A stretch of 64,000 nt of DNA from Sesamum alatum (GCA_034509735.1 JACGWO010000004.1:24409395-24473394), one strand, 5' to 3'. Counted from the stretch's first letter, positions 22,780-33,362 are shown. A program made the numbers and translations. The notes: generated from the letters alone by a model not told the origin.

Positions 22780-24879
22780 TAGCAAGTGGATCTGCTATGT
22801 TTTCTGCGGAGCTGACTCGGTCCAACCGAACGTCACTCCTGCTATCCATCTCTCTAAGAGATGGTAGCGTCTAAGAATATGCTTGGATCGTGATGAGATC
22901 TCGGTTCCTTTGCTAGCGCTATCGCCCCGTTGTTATTATAAAAGATAATTACAGGCTTAGCAATGCTAGGTACTACATCCAACCCTTGGATGTAGCTCAT
23001 CAACCAAACCACTCCTTAGCAGCTTCCAAAGCCGCTATGTATTCAAAACTCTATGGTGGAGTCCGCCGTGGTAGCCTGCTTGGAACCCTTCCAAGTAACC
23101 ACGCCACCATTTAGTCTAAATACAAAACCAAACTGAGACTTGGCATCATCGTCATCCGACTGGAAGCTAGCGTCGCTATAGCCTTCCAATATCAACTCTC
23201 CACCGCCGTAGATCAAGAACATATCCTTAGTCCTATTCAGGTACTTCAGGATAGTCTTGACTGCACTCAAGCGAAAGCCACATCAGGTCTAGTGCATTGA
23301 ACAGCATACTGTATGCTGCCTACAGCTGAAGCATAGGGGATGTCCAACATCCTTTTAAGCTCCTCATCAGTCTTAGGAGACTGCTTCTTGGATATCTTAA
23401 TTCCATGCCTCATTGGAAGGAATCCTCGTTTTGAGTTCTCCATCTTGAATCTCTTCAAGACTTTCTCAATGTACGAGGACTGGGCCATTCCTAACATCCT
23501 TTTAGATCTATCCCTGTAGATCTTGATGCAAAGGATGTAGGATGCCTCGCCCATATCCTTCATGGAGAATTGCATTGACAGCCAAGCTTTAGTGGTACCC
23601 AACATCTTAGCATCATTCCCAATGAGCAAGATGTCATCCACGTAAAGCACCAGAAACGCAACTGAGCTCCCACTGATCTTCTTGTATACACAAGGATCGG
23701 ATTCGTTCTTGATGAAATCATATCCCCGTATGACTTCATCCAAACGTATGTTCCAGCTTCGGGTTTAACCCCTTTTAGTGGATCTGCTAGGGTCCAAACC
23801 TTGTTTGTACCCATCGAGTCCATCTCGGATTTCATGGCCTCAAGCCACTTGTCCGAATCGATGTCCGACATCGCTTCTCCGTACGTCTTTGGATCATTAT
23901 CCAACTGACCGGTCAGGCCCAGAAATCCATACCTATCAGGTGCATGGGATACTCTGGCCGACCTACGGAGGACTGGAACAATATCAGTGGGAACCACTGG
24001 CTCAGATGTCACTGCCGCCTCATGGGGTACCTCACTTGATTCCTCAAGGAGTACCTCATCGCGTCGACTATCCGATGGAAAACCTTTTTCCAAGAACACT
24101 GCGTTTCGCGAGACAAAAACCTTTTGCTCGGAGGGATCATAGAAATAATACCCCACAGTTTCTTTCGGATAGCCGATAAACCTGCATAAACTAGACCTCG
24201 AGTCCAGTTTATCTCCCACTAATCTCTTGACATATGCGGGGCAACCCCACACTTTCAAGTATTTGTAGGAGGCAGGCTTGCCATGCCATATCTCATATGG
24301 CGTCTGGGATACCCTTTTAGATGGCGCCAAGTTCAAAACTTTGGCCGCCGTCTCAAGAGCGTATCCCCAGAAGGAAAGGGGTAGTTCGGTAAAACTCATC
24401 ATGGATCGGACCATGTCCAACAAGGTCCGATTCCTCCTTTCAGACACACCGTTAAGCTGCGGTGTTCCAGGAGGGGTCCACTGAGAGAGAATCCCATTCT
24501 CTTTTAGATAATCAGTAAACTCACCACTCAAATACTCTCCACCTCGGTCCGACCGAAGGGCTTTGATCTTTCGACCGGTTTGGTTCTCTACTTCAAGTCT
24601 GTATTCCTTAAACCTTCCAAAGGCTTCAGACTTGTACCTCATCAGGTAAACATAACCATACCGTGAGTGATCATCGGTAAAGGTTATGAAGTACGAGTAC
24701 CCACCTCTAGCCTGAGTATTTAGTGGACCACAGACATCTGTATGGATCAAATCCAACAGACCACTGGCTAGCGTACTTTGTCCAACAAAGGGTTTCTTGG
24801 TCATCTTTCCCTTTAGACAGGATTCGCAGGTCGGTAGGTTGTCCAAATCGTCTATTTCTAGACTCTTTGAGTCCACCAA
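22780..24879 (-). pseudogene. Copia 1 pol: integrase core, reverse transcriptase (deleted), RNase H
   Basis: The 24879-23560 frame (439 codons) carries the integrase zinc-finger end (CESCLKGK), the catalytic residues in HTDVCGPL, FTDDHSRYGYVY and NGVSERRNRTLLD, the integrase C-terminal region and the start of the reverse transcriptase (WTLADPLKG). Near 23757 it jumps to LDEVIRGYDF, so roughly 130 residues of the reverse transcriptase fingers and palm, with the first catalytic Asp, are missing. The rest (23743-23267) keeps VLYVDDILLIG and ends near TRPDVAFA. RNase H follows at 23270-23043 (YSDASFQSD, SKQATTADS) and degenerates towards 22780. Gene products could only move with help from another element. 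Confidence 0.88.
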
Positions 24880-25437
24880 CCTTCTTTATCCTATCTTTAG
24901 AGATATGACCTAACCTTGCATGCCATATCTGTGCGTTATTATGATCATCACGTTTTCGTTTGTGTTCTGCAGTCATAATCCAATTAGACTGTTGAAGTAT
25001 GTACAAACCGTTGACCAATGTACCAAGCAAATGAGAAATACCATCTTTGATAATGAAAAACCGTTTTTATTGATGGTAAATTCATATCCCTCCTTATCAA
25101 GGACCGGGATGGAAATAATGTTTTTAATCATGCTAGGTACATAGAAACAGTCGTTCAGTACAATCCTAACATGACTACTAATGGCTAACTCTAGTGATCC
25201 TACGGCCTCCGCAGCAACGGCCTTGCCATCGCCTAGCCTCAGGATCATCTCATCCTTGGTTAGCCTTCTGCTTCTTTGCAGTGCCTGCAAATCATTGCAG
25301 ATGTGAGCACCACACCCGGTATCCAATACCCATGAAGCAGAATTAGTAATCATATTAACTTCAACCACAAACACACCTGGGTTGGAGAGGAGTTGTGGGC
25401 ACTCCCTCTTCCAATGCCCTTTCCCTTGGCAATGCAT
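24880..25437 (-). pseudogene. Copia 1 zinc knuckle, protease and pre-integrase region
   Basis: The frame 25437-24973 starts in the gag zinc knuckle CMHCQGKGHWKREC (CX2CX4HX4C, all ligands present) and runs into a copia aspartic protease with SWVLDTGCGAHICND and LNDCFYVPSMIKNIIS. The frame then shifts near 25030. The pre-integrase part holds WHARLGHISKDRI in another frame (25030-24880), shifting again before the integrase core. So protease looks intact but is separated from integrase by frameshifts. Confidence 0.85.
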
Positions 25438-26238
25438 GCAGACATCATTTGCCTTGGACCGCTGAGAACCATGGGCCTTCCCTTTCCTTTGCTCGGTCCA
25501 ACCGGAGCAACAGGGACGCCCGGAGCGCGAGCAGGGGCCGCAACCGTCTTCCCTTTGCCCTTCTTCCTCTTCCAGCGTCCGGCCCTCTTGCCATTCACCT
25601 TGGAGGTCGAAGCCTCTCCTATCAATACCGCCGGCGCCGACTTGTGGGTCGTTGCCTCGTATTGGACCAGCATGTTGATCAACTCATGAATAGACTTCTC
25701 AAGTCCGTTCATGTTGTAGTTTACAACAAACGGGTCATAGGATGGAGGGAGCGACTGGAGGATCACGTCAATGTACGTGTCATTGTTAAGCCCAGCTTTA
25801 AGGTCCTCGAGTTTCTCCACTAGGGAGAGCATCTTGACCCCATGACTCTGTACAGACGCTCCCTCAGCGAGCTTGGTGCCAAAGAATGCTTTTGTGGCGG
25901 CATATCTAATATGCCTATCCGGAACCGCATAAACCTCGTTCATGCGGAGCATTATGGCGGAAACGTTGTCCAGCCTCTCATACTGCTTCTGGATGTCGTT
26001 AGACATTGAAGCCAGTATGATACTGCGTACTTTTCGGTTGTCCTCATGCCATTTCTCGAACGTCAAAACGTTCTTCAGACGTGGACCCCTCCGGTAAGTT
26101 GCTCGGTGGCGGCTCGTCCAAGACGTAGCCTTGGTTCTCGAAACCGAGGACAATCCTCATGTTTCTCAGCCAGTCCGAGTAGTTCGTTCCGTTGAATTTG
26201 TTAGTCTCAAGAATTATGGTTAACGGGTTCTTAGACAT
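25438..26238 (-). pseudogene. Copia 1 gag
   Basis: The start is MSKNPLTIILETNKFNGTNY at 26238, the copia gag N-terminus. A one-base shift near 26090 moves it to the 26153-25350 frame (LTFEKWHEDNRKVRSIILAS ...), which contains the UBN2-type gag region (YDPFVVNYNMNGLEKSIHEL) and a basic Lys/Arg-rich stretch before the zinc knuckle. A second shift separates it from the knuckle. The same protein in Copia 2 (40603-41397) reads through the first position without a shift, which confirms the frameshift is a lesion. Confidence 0.88.
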
Positions 26239-28137
26239 ATCTACATTAATGAAAATGTAAAGCAGAAATTAGCAGATGATGGTAATATTATTGTTCAAGT
26301 TGAAGACTTGGTCTTTTAGTCTTTAACCCTCCCACTATTTATACGAAAGTCCGCCACTCTCAAGCGGAGTTTCGGGAAACCATTTCCTAGTGGGCTTGGG
26401 ATCCACAAGCGTAATCTCCATGCCCCGCTTTTACGATTCACATGAAGAAGACCTCGTGGGAGATATCCAATATCATTCTCATCCAATGAGATTCCCAAGA
26501 TATTTTGCCTCACCTATTCGCATGGTTCCGAGACTCCAAGCGAACCATGTTACTCAGTGTTAGGCCCGACCCATCAACCAAATCATGCCTCAAACTGTCG
26601 CCCCCCACGACTCGTGAGACAGGGAAACAGCGAGCGCAGTCCTTTTGTTCACAACAATAGTGCAGCTTTCCCCTAGTCCAAGTGTGCCACGACTCGTGAG
26701 ACCACACTTGGGTAGTGGTAGCTTCCTCACCACATTGCTGTGGATGGAAGGCTCGGACAGACCAAAATACCATTTTGATCCAAGTCCGTTCTGGGCCTAA
26801 TATTTAATTTGGTCCAACCAAATGAGAGTTTGTGTATGACCGAGACCTCATCACATTATTGTGTTTTAGCACGCATAAATATCCAATATTTAAAGCGATA
26901 AATAAATACGCCGCATGCAGAAAACATAGCATACCCCTTTAGGATGATCACAAGCCCAACCTATGCGACCCACTGAGCCCGCAGTGAGTCTATGGTCTGT
27001 CTAGAGTGGTCCTAAATTATTACAATAGTAATATACCCATTGTCATTCCAATGGGCCTTGTAGTGCTCTTGTTTCACGCCTTGATGCTCCTCCTTGGGGT
27101 CTCCGACTCCAATTGCTTGTTAAAATTGAAACCTCACCAATCCTTTCTACTCTCATTACAACTGAAATTAATACATTGGTAATAAGGAAAACAAGCCTTA
27201 ACATCATGAGGCTGAAAATACGGGAGATGATAGTCCCAAAAACAAGAGGCACGCAGGCCCCACCCAACAGAAAATAAATAAACATTCATTCATTCATCCA
27301 TACACAAGGTCTAGGGCTTTGTGATCATCCCATGTTGATTCCATCAACTCACATATAACATAATTATTCCAAATAATCATGCATAAATAACCAATGGATA
27401 TTCCAAATACCCAAGTGATGTCCAACATCACAAAAGCATAAATATATAAATAATATGCAAAATTCAAATTTTAAATTTAATGGACATTTTACACAATGCA
27501 TCCAATGCATGTATTAATCCCAAATTAATTAAGCAAATTTAATTCAAGGAATAATCCAATTATCCCAAAATCAAAAATGCAAAATTAATATATTTTCAGA
27601 ATATTGTGCAGAAAATACAGAAAATCGAATTTTCCGGAAAAAGTCGAAAAACGGCACAAAACGGCCCAGCCGTTGTGCTGGCCGGCCGCCCGCGCGCACA
27701 GGGCAGCGCGCGCGCGCGCGCATGCAGCAAGCCTGCGCGCCCTGCGCGCGCGCGCGCTGTGCCGCGCGCTGGCCCTCGGCCAGCAGCGGCCGGTTGCGCA
27801 CAGCGCGCGCGCGCCCCTGCGCGCGCGCCTGTGCGCAGCGTCCGCGCGCATGGCGCGCGCGCGCAGGCGCCCGCCTGCGCGCGGCCACTGCCGGCCCGAC
27901 CAAATTTTTTTTTTTTTTTTTCAAAACTGTTTCAGCACAATAAAATTAATATTATTCTGAAAATAAGCATGTAATTTTAGATCCAATCTAACAAAATTAA
28001 GCATGCCAAAAGTCCATTAAATCCAAACAATTGAATCATCATATTATTCACATATTTATGTAATCTAACATGCCAATAAAGCCATTTAAAAGCAAGTAGA
28101 TCATGCCAAACACATAGATCTATGCCCCTTACATCGA
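26239..28137 (-). other. Copia 1 5' leader, long and GC-patched
   Basis: About 1.9 kb between primer site and gag, shared with Copia 2 (38761-40602). It contains an extremely GC-rich block (27650-27900, runs of GCGC). Two short frames are conserved in both copies (26773-26510 and 26513-26316). Whether these are translated is unknown. Apart from the block it is AT-rich. Confidence 0.7.
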
Positions 28138-28154
28138 ACCGGGCTCTGATACCA
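28138..28154 (-). other. Copia 1 primer-binding site
   Basis: The minus strand reads TGGTATCAGAGCCCGGT two bases inside the LTR, complementary to the 3' end of initiator methionine tRNA. Confidence 0.92.
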
Positions 28155-28156
28155 CT

Positions 28157-30386
28157 TGAAGGACAAGCGGATCCGCCCGGGAGCGCGAGCGGAAGCGAGA
28201 AAGGCGAGAAAGTGCGTAAATTTAAATCAAATTCAAAATACGCAAATCCCAAGGGGTGTACCCTTGGGTGCTCAACCGGGCGTTCGATGTAGGATGTGTA
28301 AATATTAAAACATATATTTAAACACATAGGGCATAGATATACAAATGAAATCAATCAAAGCGTAATAAACCGTTACCTTTGATTGTTTAGCGTATGCTCC
28401 CGGCTACTAGCGTTGTTCCTTCTCCGGAATGCTCACGAAATCCAAACGTATGGATTCTCCAAAGGTGATCCACACCACACCGGAAGAAACACACGTTCTT
28501 CTTGCTAGAAAAGAACGGGTTTAGGAAGGAATCGGTTTAAGAGAAGAACACTATGAATTAGTGTTCTCTTAAACTTACTTTGTTCTTCTTCTTGATTCAA
28601 AATCAAGTGAAGAACACAAGTGTATGAGAGGGAGGGAGCACGAAATTTTGAGAGAAAGGAGAGGATTTTTTTTGTCTTCTCTTTTTCCTAGAAAAAGATG
28701 AATAATGAATCACTTATGCTAGGTGTTGTATATTCTAATATATATACATAATTAATGTGATTATTGGAATGTGTCTAGGTTCATCCAAGGATGTCTAGAT
28801 TCATTCCAATCAATCACCATCAATTCTTCAATCAAGCCTACCAAAATTTATGGTATGATCAAATCATACCAAAAGGGAAGAGCTTGATTGGAGTTGATTT
28901 GTCTCTTTCCAAAAGAGACAAGTCAACATACCACCTAGCATGAAACATGGCTGATTTTGCTTCCTCCAAGGGAGCATGTCGGCTATGTTTAATTAAGGGA
29001 AGAAGTCCAACTTCTTCCTATTCCAAATTAGGAATTATTTCTCCTCTCGGGTATAATTTAACGGACCGGGTTTTATCGTAATCCAATTACGACGAACCCA
29101 ATATTAAATCCAATTTAATGTCCACTTAAATTATTTCCGTTGATCTTTTAATCCAATTAAAAGATCCAACGTCTCAACATCTCAACTTTCCATATTTAAT
29201 CGAAAATCCAATTTACCGATTAAATGAAAGCCCGATACAATATCGGCCCGTCCATCCAATGGACTTTCCCTTAAGTAATCCAATTACTTATTTTATCCTT
29301 CGAGATTGACTCCAAGTCGATCTCTCAACCTCCTCGGTGATTTGTGTGTGACCCTTTAGGTTCACCCTCAGCTAGACTTGGGCCCGTGTCCCACAAGGGC
29401 CCGTTACCATGGGTGGCCGTCTAGCAACGGTCCATGGCACTAGAGACTAGGTGAATTGGCGTGAACATTTAGGCGCCGATTCCGTACGGGTACGATCCTT
29501 CCGTCTACCGTCTCCCGGCCTTAGTCTAGGGTATGGAATTGGGCGTCGGTTCCCATCCTTGACTAGGCATCTATGCTTAATACTCGAGACCACGTATGCT
29601 TCATTGCGTCGACACAGGAAACCATTCCCTGTTCGACCAACCACTGTGGCCACAGCTTCAAACAGCATGAACGTGTCTCCGAGTGCATAGGAGATACCTC
29701 TATCACATACTGACAGGGGACGGATCCTCTTCTTGGAATCCACCGTCCTCGCTACACATTCTGACTGCACTGGACAAGGCTTATAATGATCATCTTACAG
29801 AATGATCACCTCTCGCCAGATCCAAGATACAGCCGTCCTGTGCACGTGACTGCCATGATTCCTCAAGTCTGAGGATTACTCCCATACTATCGGAACCGGG
29901 GAATCCAATCATACCGACCAAGCCTCCAAGGCTTCCATATGATGATCCCCGCGAGTCAGTCCAGTCGGCTCGACCCCAGTCGACCAACCCATCAAGACCG
30001 TGTAGGCGTCCCACGCCTGTCGCCGATGAAACACGGCACTCATCCAATGAACACGACTCTTGACGCAAGTCTCAATAGGACTCTCGATGCCCTGTCTCGA
30101 GGTCCTCGACTTGGAACGTTTCAGACCCAACTCTTAATCAGTTGGTTTCATGACCACCATCCAATGCGTGGCCCAACTGCACGAGTTGTTATCTATGGTC
30201 TGTGGGCTTTGTTGCGATATAAGTTAAACACCATTTTAACAAATGTAAGATGAGCGCAACAAAGAAGGTACCATTGGTGACGAATACTCATCTTATTCAT
30301 CACATAATAATATTACATTCACATCAAGTTGTCGGATAGGTTACAAATTGCCAAACCTATTGGCTTTCTGGTCACCTATTCCAACA
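28157..30386 (-). repeat. Copia 1 5' LTR
   Basis: 2,230 bp, TG...CA. It is the upstream LTR in the element's own orientation. A minus-strand TATA box (TATGTATATATATTAG) lies at 28735-28751, placing U3 at about 1.6 kb. Short frames within it (for example 29790-30068) are conserved between LTRs only because the LTRs are near identical. Confidence 0.95.
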
Positions 30387-30391
30387 CAAAC

Positions 30392-30587
30392 TAGGATTTA
30401 TTATGCTCGCTCTAGCACATATTGGTGGATCTAACCACATGAAAAATCCACAACCTCCTTTGCCTCTCCTTGAAGAACAAGTATAAAACCTCCTACTGGG
30501 ATTGTCACTTGTCCAAGAGGTCTTCAAATGAGCATCCTTATGACAATAACATTCAATATTTCAGGTATTTTGAGATGATTGTGACAT
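30392..30587 (-). pseudogene. GRF zinc-finger gene, N-terminal segment
   Basis: The start ATG is at 30587-30585. After a premature TGA at codon 9 (30563-30561) the frame reads IECYCHKDAHLKTSWTSDNP and SRRFYTCSSRRGKGGCGFFM with WLD following. This matches the GRF-type zinc finger (PF06839) pattern: C-x-C, SWT..NP.RRF..C, CGFF.W.D. All expected Cys residues and the G/R-F signature are present. A TATA-like stretch (complement of GTATATATAG) lies about 90-100 bp upstream, at 30678-30690. Copia 1 inserted within the codons just after NPS, cutting off the coiled coil and membrane helix. GRF fingers bind single-stranded nucleic acid in some animal and bacterial proteins; the role of the plant membrane-tethered type is unknown to me. 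Confidence 0.8.
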
Positions 30588-30789
30588 ATTTTCAGGGTAA
30601 ATATGGAAAAGAAAAGCATAAAAATGGCTCTAAATTTATTTGGTAGATTTATGGAGGTTTAGATGATGACTGGGGTATGTATATATAGGCTAGAGGGAAG
30701 GAAAATGCATTTGGCACCACATTTTCCCTCCAAAATCTATCAACAAACATCAGGGTTCCATTTTTTTGTCATCCATAGGCGCTAATTTA

Positions 30790-30931
30790 ATGGTGCCGTT
30801 AAAAAACTAACGGTGCAGGACGTAATGTGTTTGAAAATTAGGGTTTTGGGGTCAAAAGTGTCGAGCTCGTAAAGCTCGGGACCAAAAATGAGAACAAGCC
30901 TATCCGGTGGGACCAAAAGTGTAATTGTCCC
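30790..30931. repeat. Right terminal inverted repeat of MULE F
   Basis: Complement of the left end. It carries GCCGTTAAAAAACTAACGG and the tip GGGACCAAAAGTGTAATTG, and is followed by the duplication TTCTGAGTT. Confidence 0.85.
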
Positions 30932-31131
30932 TTCTGAGTTGTGTCTTTCTTGTCAATGGGTCTCCTTTTCTTCAGCATATACTGAGTTTCAGAGTTTGTG
31001 TGTGTCCTCCTCATTCAAATCCTCCAAGCTCTTAATTCTGTTAAAAACTGGTGTGGAGTCCTCTTCGTCCCCACTTACTTCCTCTGTGTCTAGTTTCTTT
31101 CTCTGTTATTAAGCTTGCTTCCCTCACCTTT

Positions 31132-31506
31132 TGGGTAAATTGCTTTTTTGGTCCCGTAAGATTAGGGCATTATTTGCTTTGGTAGCACAATTTAGGTAGG
31201 TGACTGTTTTAGTCCCATAAAATACGTTTTTCAATTTGTTTAGACCCAAAAAATCATGAGCAACTTAGGTAGGTGGCTATTTTAGTCCCATAAAACACGT
31301 TTTTCAGTTTTTTTTGTCCCAAATATAGGTGGCTGTTTTAGTCTCATAAAACACATTTTTCAATTTTTTTGGTCCCAACACATGACATTTTGGGACCAAA
31401 AAAACTGAAAAACATTTTTTATAGGACTAAAATAACCACCTACCTAAGTTGTGGTACCAAAACAAATAATGCTCAAGTCGTACGGGACAAAAAAAGCATT
31501 TTGTCC
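31132..31506. repeat. MULE-like MITE with 9-bp duplication, inside LINE 2 ORF1
   Basis: Non-coding, 375 bp, with inverted ends (left GGGTAAATTGCTTTTTTGGT, complement of right GGGACAAAATGCTTTTTTTG). Internal units of the type 'tagtcccataaaacac ... tttttcaatttttttg' are repeated three times. The target duplication CTCACCTTT is perfect (31123-31131 and 31507-31515). Confidence 0.85.
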
Positions 31507-31515
31507 CTCACCTTT

Positions 31516-32839
31516 GAGTATGACTTTAGAATCCGTTGGATTTATGACCAGTATATCTGATTCTCCTTGTTCAAGTGACCAAGTAGGTATAAAGTTAGGG
31601 AAAATAGTATCATTCTATTTATGATTTTGGTCATCTGCCTGTTGCTTGGTAGCTTCATTGTTGAATATAGCCCTATCCCAAATATCTATTGTTTGATTGT
31701 TCTTTTTCAGGAATTTGTTAATGAATTCAATATTTTCAATGATATCGGGAGTTCCTCTTTCAGGCAATATTTGCTCTTCATCCCAGTTTTGGTCCAGGAG
31801 TTCAGCAATCAGCTGATCATCATAGTTGAAATCATCTTCACCGTCGACTTCAGTAAAAATTTCTGGAATTTTGCCAAGGGCTTCATTTTGTTTAGGATCA
31901 CTGCATGTGTTCCCATTCTTCTTGGCTTTGAGATGATCATTCCTAGAAGTTCCTTCTGCAAACAGGACTCATTTCCCTTTATGTTTCTTAGTGGTGATAT
32001 CTCTAGCCTCCACTTGTACCTCATCAGTGCAATTATTAGCTTCAGATGTTCTGATGGAGACTGTGGCTTTAGGAGGATCATCTTAGTTTTGCAAATGCAA
32101 TTGTGCTGATTATGTCCAAGATGTTTACAAACTGAGCAGTAGAGTGGACGATTTTCATAGATTATCGGTTGTCTAAAGTCAGGTCATCATCTTCTATGAA
32201 AACAACCTGAAATCTAGGGACTGTTAAGTCCAGTTCCACACATACTCTAGCAAAACTAGGTCTTGATAAATCAGTCGTGGGTTCATCCATACGCAAAGGT
32301 TTCCCAATAAGACTAGGAATACCAAATAACGCACTTTTTTCAAACAAGTGACAGGGGAGCTTGGGGAATTTGATCCACACTGGGGCTACAGAGGACTCAA
32401 TTTGGGGATTGAACTTGGTGGACCATTTGAACACTCTCATAGGGAAATTATCGAAATGTCATTCTCCTCTAAGCTATAGTCTAGAAAAATCCTCTTCATG
32501 AGATAGATGAATTAGCACATGTTTCAAGTTAATAGCACCAACAGATACTGAACCTCTCAGCCTTAATTTAATAAGCCTTTGTTTCAAAAAATTAAGGTTC
32601 AGAAGGCCATGAGAAAATTTACCAACGAGTGCGAATTTCAATCATTCAGCCAGTTTAGACAATTCAACTTTTAAGAATTTAGTTCCAGGATAGCCTTTGT
32701 ACTTTGATGAAGTACCCAAGAGCTGCAAGTCATCTCCTTGGAACGATTTCTTTGCAGCCCTTTCACTCATGTTGGAAGTGCACTGAACATGGGTGAAGAA
32801 CAACATTCTAGTATGATTTTTTGGGTAGAGGAGCCGCAA
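31516..32839 (-). pseudogene. LINE 2 ORF1: DUF4283 and CCHC zinc knuckle
   Basis: It probably starts at MSERAAKKSFQGDDL (ATG at 32767). A DUF4283 RNA-binding region follows: FSHGLLNLNFLKQRLI, LRGSVSVGAINLKHVLIHLS (about 32640-32450), then FPMRVFKWSTKFNPQIESS and VWIKFPKLPCHLFEKSALFG (32440-32162). Next is a CCHC knuckle CSVCKHLGHNQHNC with all ligands (about 32100-32150). A variable C-terminal tail (32081-31516) is interrupted by the MITE and by MULE F. ORF1 proteins coat LINE RNA. A stop near 32475 and one shift near 32160 break it. Confidence 0.82.
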
Positions 32840-33105
32840 GAGTGTTTGGTGGTTGGGGGGGGGGGGGGGAATGGGCTGTGAGTAGGTAGATGACGAAGTA
32901 GGGGGAGGGTTGCATTTGCCATGGTAGCAATGAGTAATTTATAGGAGGCAAAATGAGCGAGTGAATCTGAGTCAGGGCGTGGTGGAGAGAAGAGGTGAAG
33001 GAAGACGGGGACAATGTCAGGAAGTAAGCTTTTGTCACTGGCAATCAGTGCGGGCGATGGTGACAAAAATGAGGATGGGTTCTAGAGAGCGAAAGTCATG
33101 TATGG

Positions 33106-33108
<3 letters not shown>

Positions 33109-33171
<63 letters not shown>
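33109..33171. repeat. (GA)n microsatellite
   Basis: About 30 uninterrupted GA units at the 5' border of LINE 2. Read on the LINE strand it is a (TC)n tract, as pyrimidine tracts often are in plant 5' leaders. An adjacent G-run lies at 32857-32870. Confidence 0.95.
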
Positions 33172-33174
<3 letters not shown>

Positions 33175-33362
33175 AATAGCCTTTTTTTTTTGGGGTGGGG
33201 GTGGGGTGGTTATAACCACATTGATATCATTATCGCTTATTCAAATAAACTAGTTTGTTACGAGAACATGATTCATGATATCTTATTTATTTATTTATTT
33301 TGTACTACAACCTAATACAACTCTTCCACTTGAGGCTAAACGTGTAGTTTTGCGCCAATTAA

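Larger units (their letters stand above)
20464..30386 (-). mobile_element. Copia 1, full-length Ty1/copia element with defective pol
   Basis: Two direct LTRs (20464-22693 and 28157-30386, each 2,230 bp, TG...CA) flank gag-pol on the minus strand. The 5-bp duplication CAAAC (20459-20463 and 30387-30391) is perfect. The primer site is next to the 28157 LTR and the purine tract next to the 22693 LTR, giving minus orientation. Internal order is gag, protease, integrase, reverse transcriptase, RNase H, which defines copia. Internal genes carry a gag frameshift and a large reverse-transcriptase deletion. The long LTR and the leader of about 1.9 kb are unusual for copia. Confidence 0.95.
17631..30931. 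mobile_element. MULE F, two convergent genes, split by Copia 1
   Basis: The ends are inverted repeats of about 100 bp or more. Left GGGGATAATTGCACTTTTGG and the complement of the right GGGACAATTACACTTTTGG then share 'tcccaccggatagg', 'ctttacgagctcgacac' and 'ttttgaccccaaaacc'. The 9-bp duplication TTCTGAGTT is perfect (17622-17630 and 30932-30940). Inside are an internally deleted transposase gene on the plus strand (18264-19998) and a GRF zinc-finger gene on the minus strand (20342-20463 joined to 30392-30587). Copia 1 occupies 20464-30386. Without Copia 1 the element is about 3.4 kb. Confidence 0.92.
14956..33180 (-). mobile_element. LINE 2, L1-type, interrupted by MULE F and a MITE
   Basis: On the minus strand ORF1 lies at about 32839-31516 and 31122-30941, and ORF2 from 17234 down to 14956. 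MULE F (17631-30931) sits between them with a perfect 9-bp duplication, so 17630 and 30941 were adjacent. A MITE (31132-31506) interrupts the ORF1 C-terminal region. The 5' end is near 33180, next to a (GA)n tract; the 3' end is cut at 14955 by a MITE fragment. It is the oldest layer of this nested cluster. Confidence 0.8.

Noticed and set aside
23778..24179. 133-aa plus-strand frame and others over Copia 1 pol
   Set aside because: Antisense of the integrase frame; no independent support.
27571..27974. Overlapping long frames on both strands in the GC block of Copia 1 (and 38891-39259 in Copia 2)
   Set aside because: Ala/Arg-rich frames in several phases at once are produced by the GCGC composition, which lacks AT-rich stop codons. 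They are not conserved as protein between the copies.
28138..28154. tRNA-like strings TGGTATCAGAGC at three places
   Set aside because: They are retrotransposon primer sites. No cloverleaf or full tRNA gene surrounds them.
29790..30253. Frames of 73-107 aa repeated at 21829-22560, 29447-30253 and 36657-37463
   Set aside because: They lie in the LTRs and recur because LTRs are repeated. They overlap each other on both strands and show no domain.
31621..32109. 162-aa hydrophobic plus-strand frame
   Set aside because: Antisense of the LINE 2 ORF1 tail; the minus strand carries the recognisable CCHC and DUF4283 sequence.
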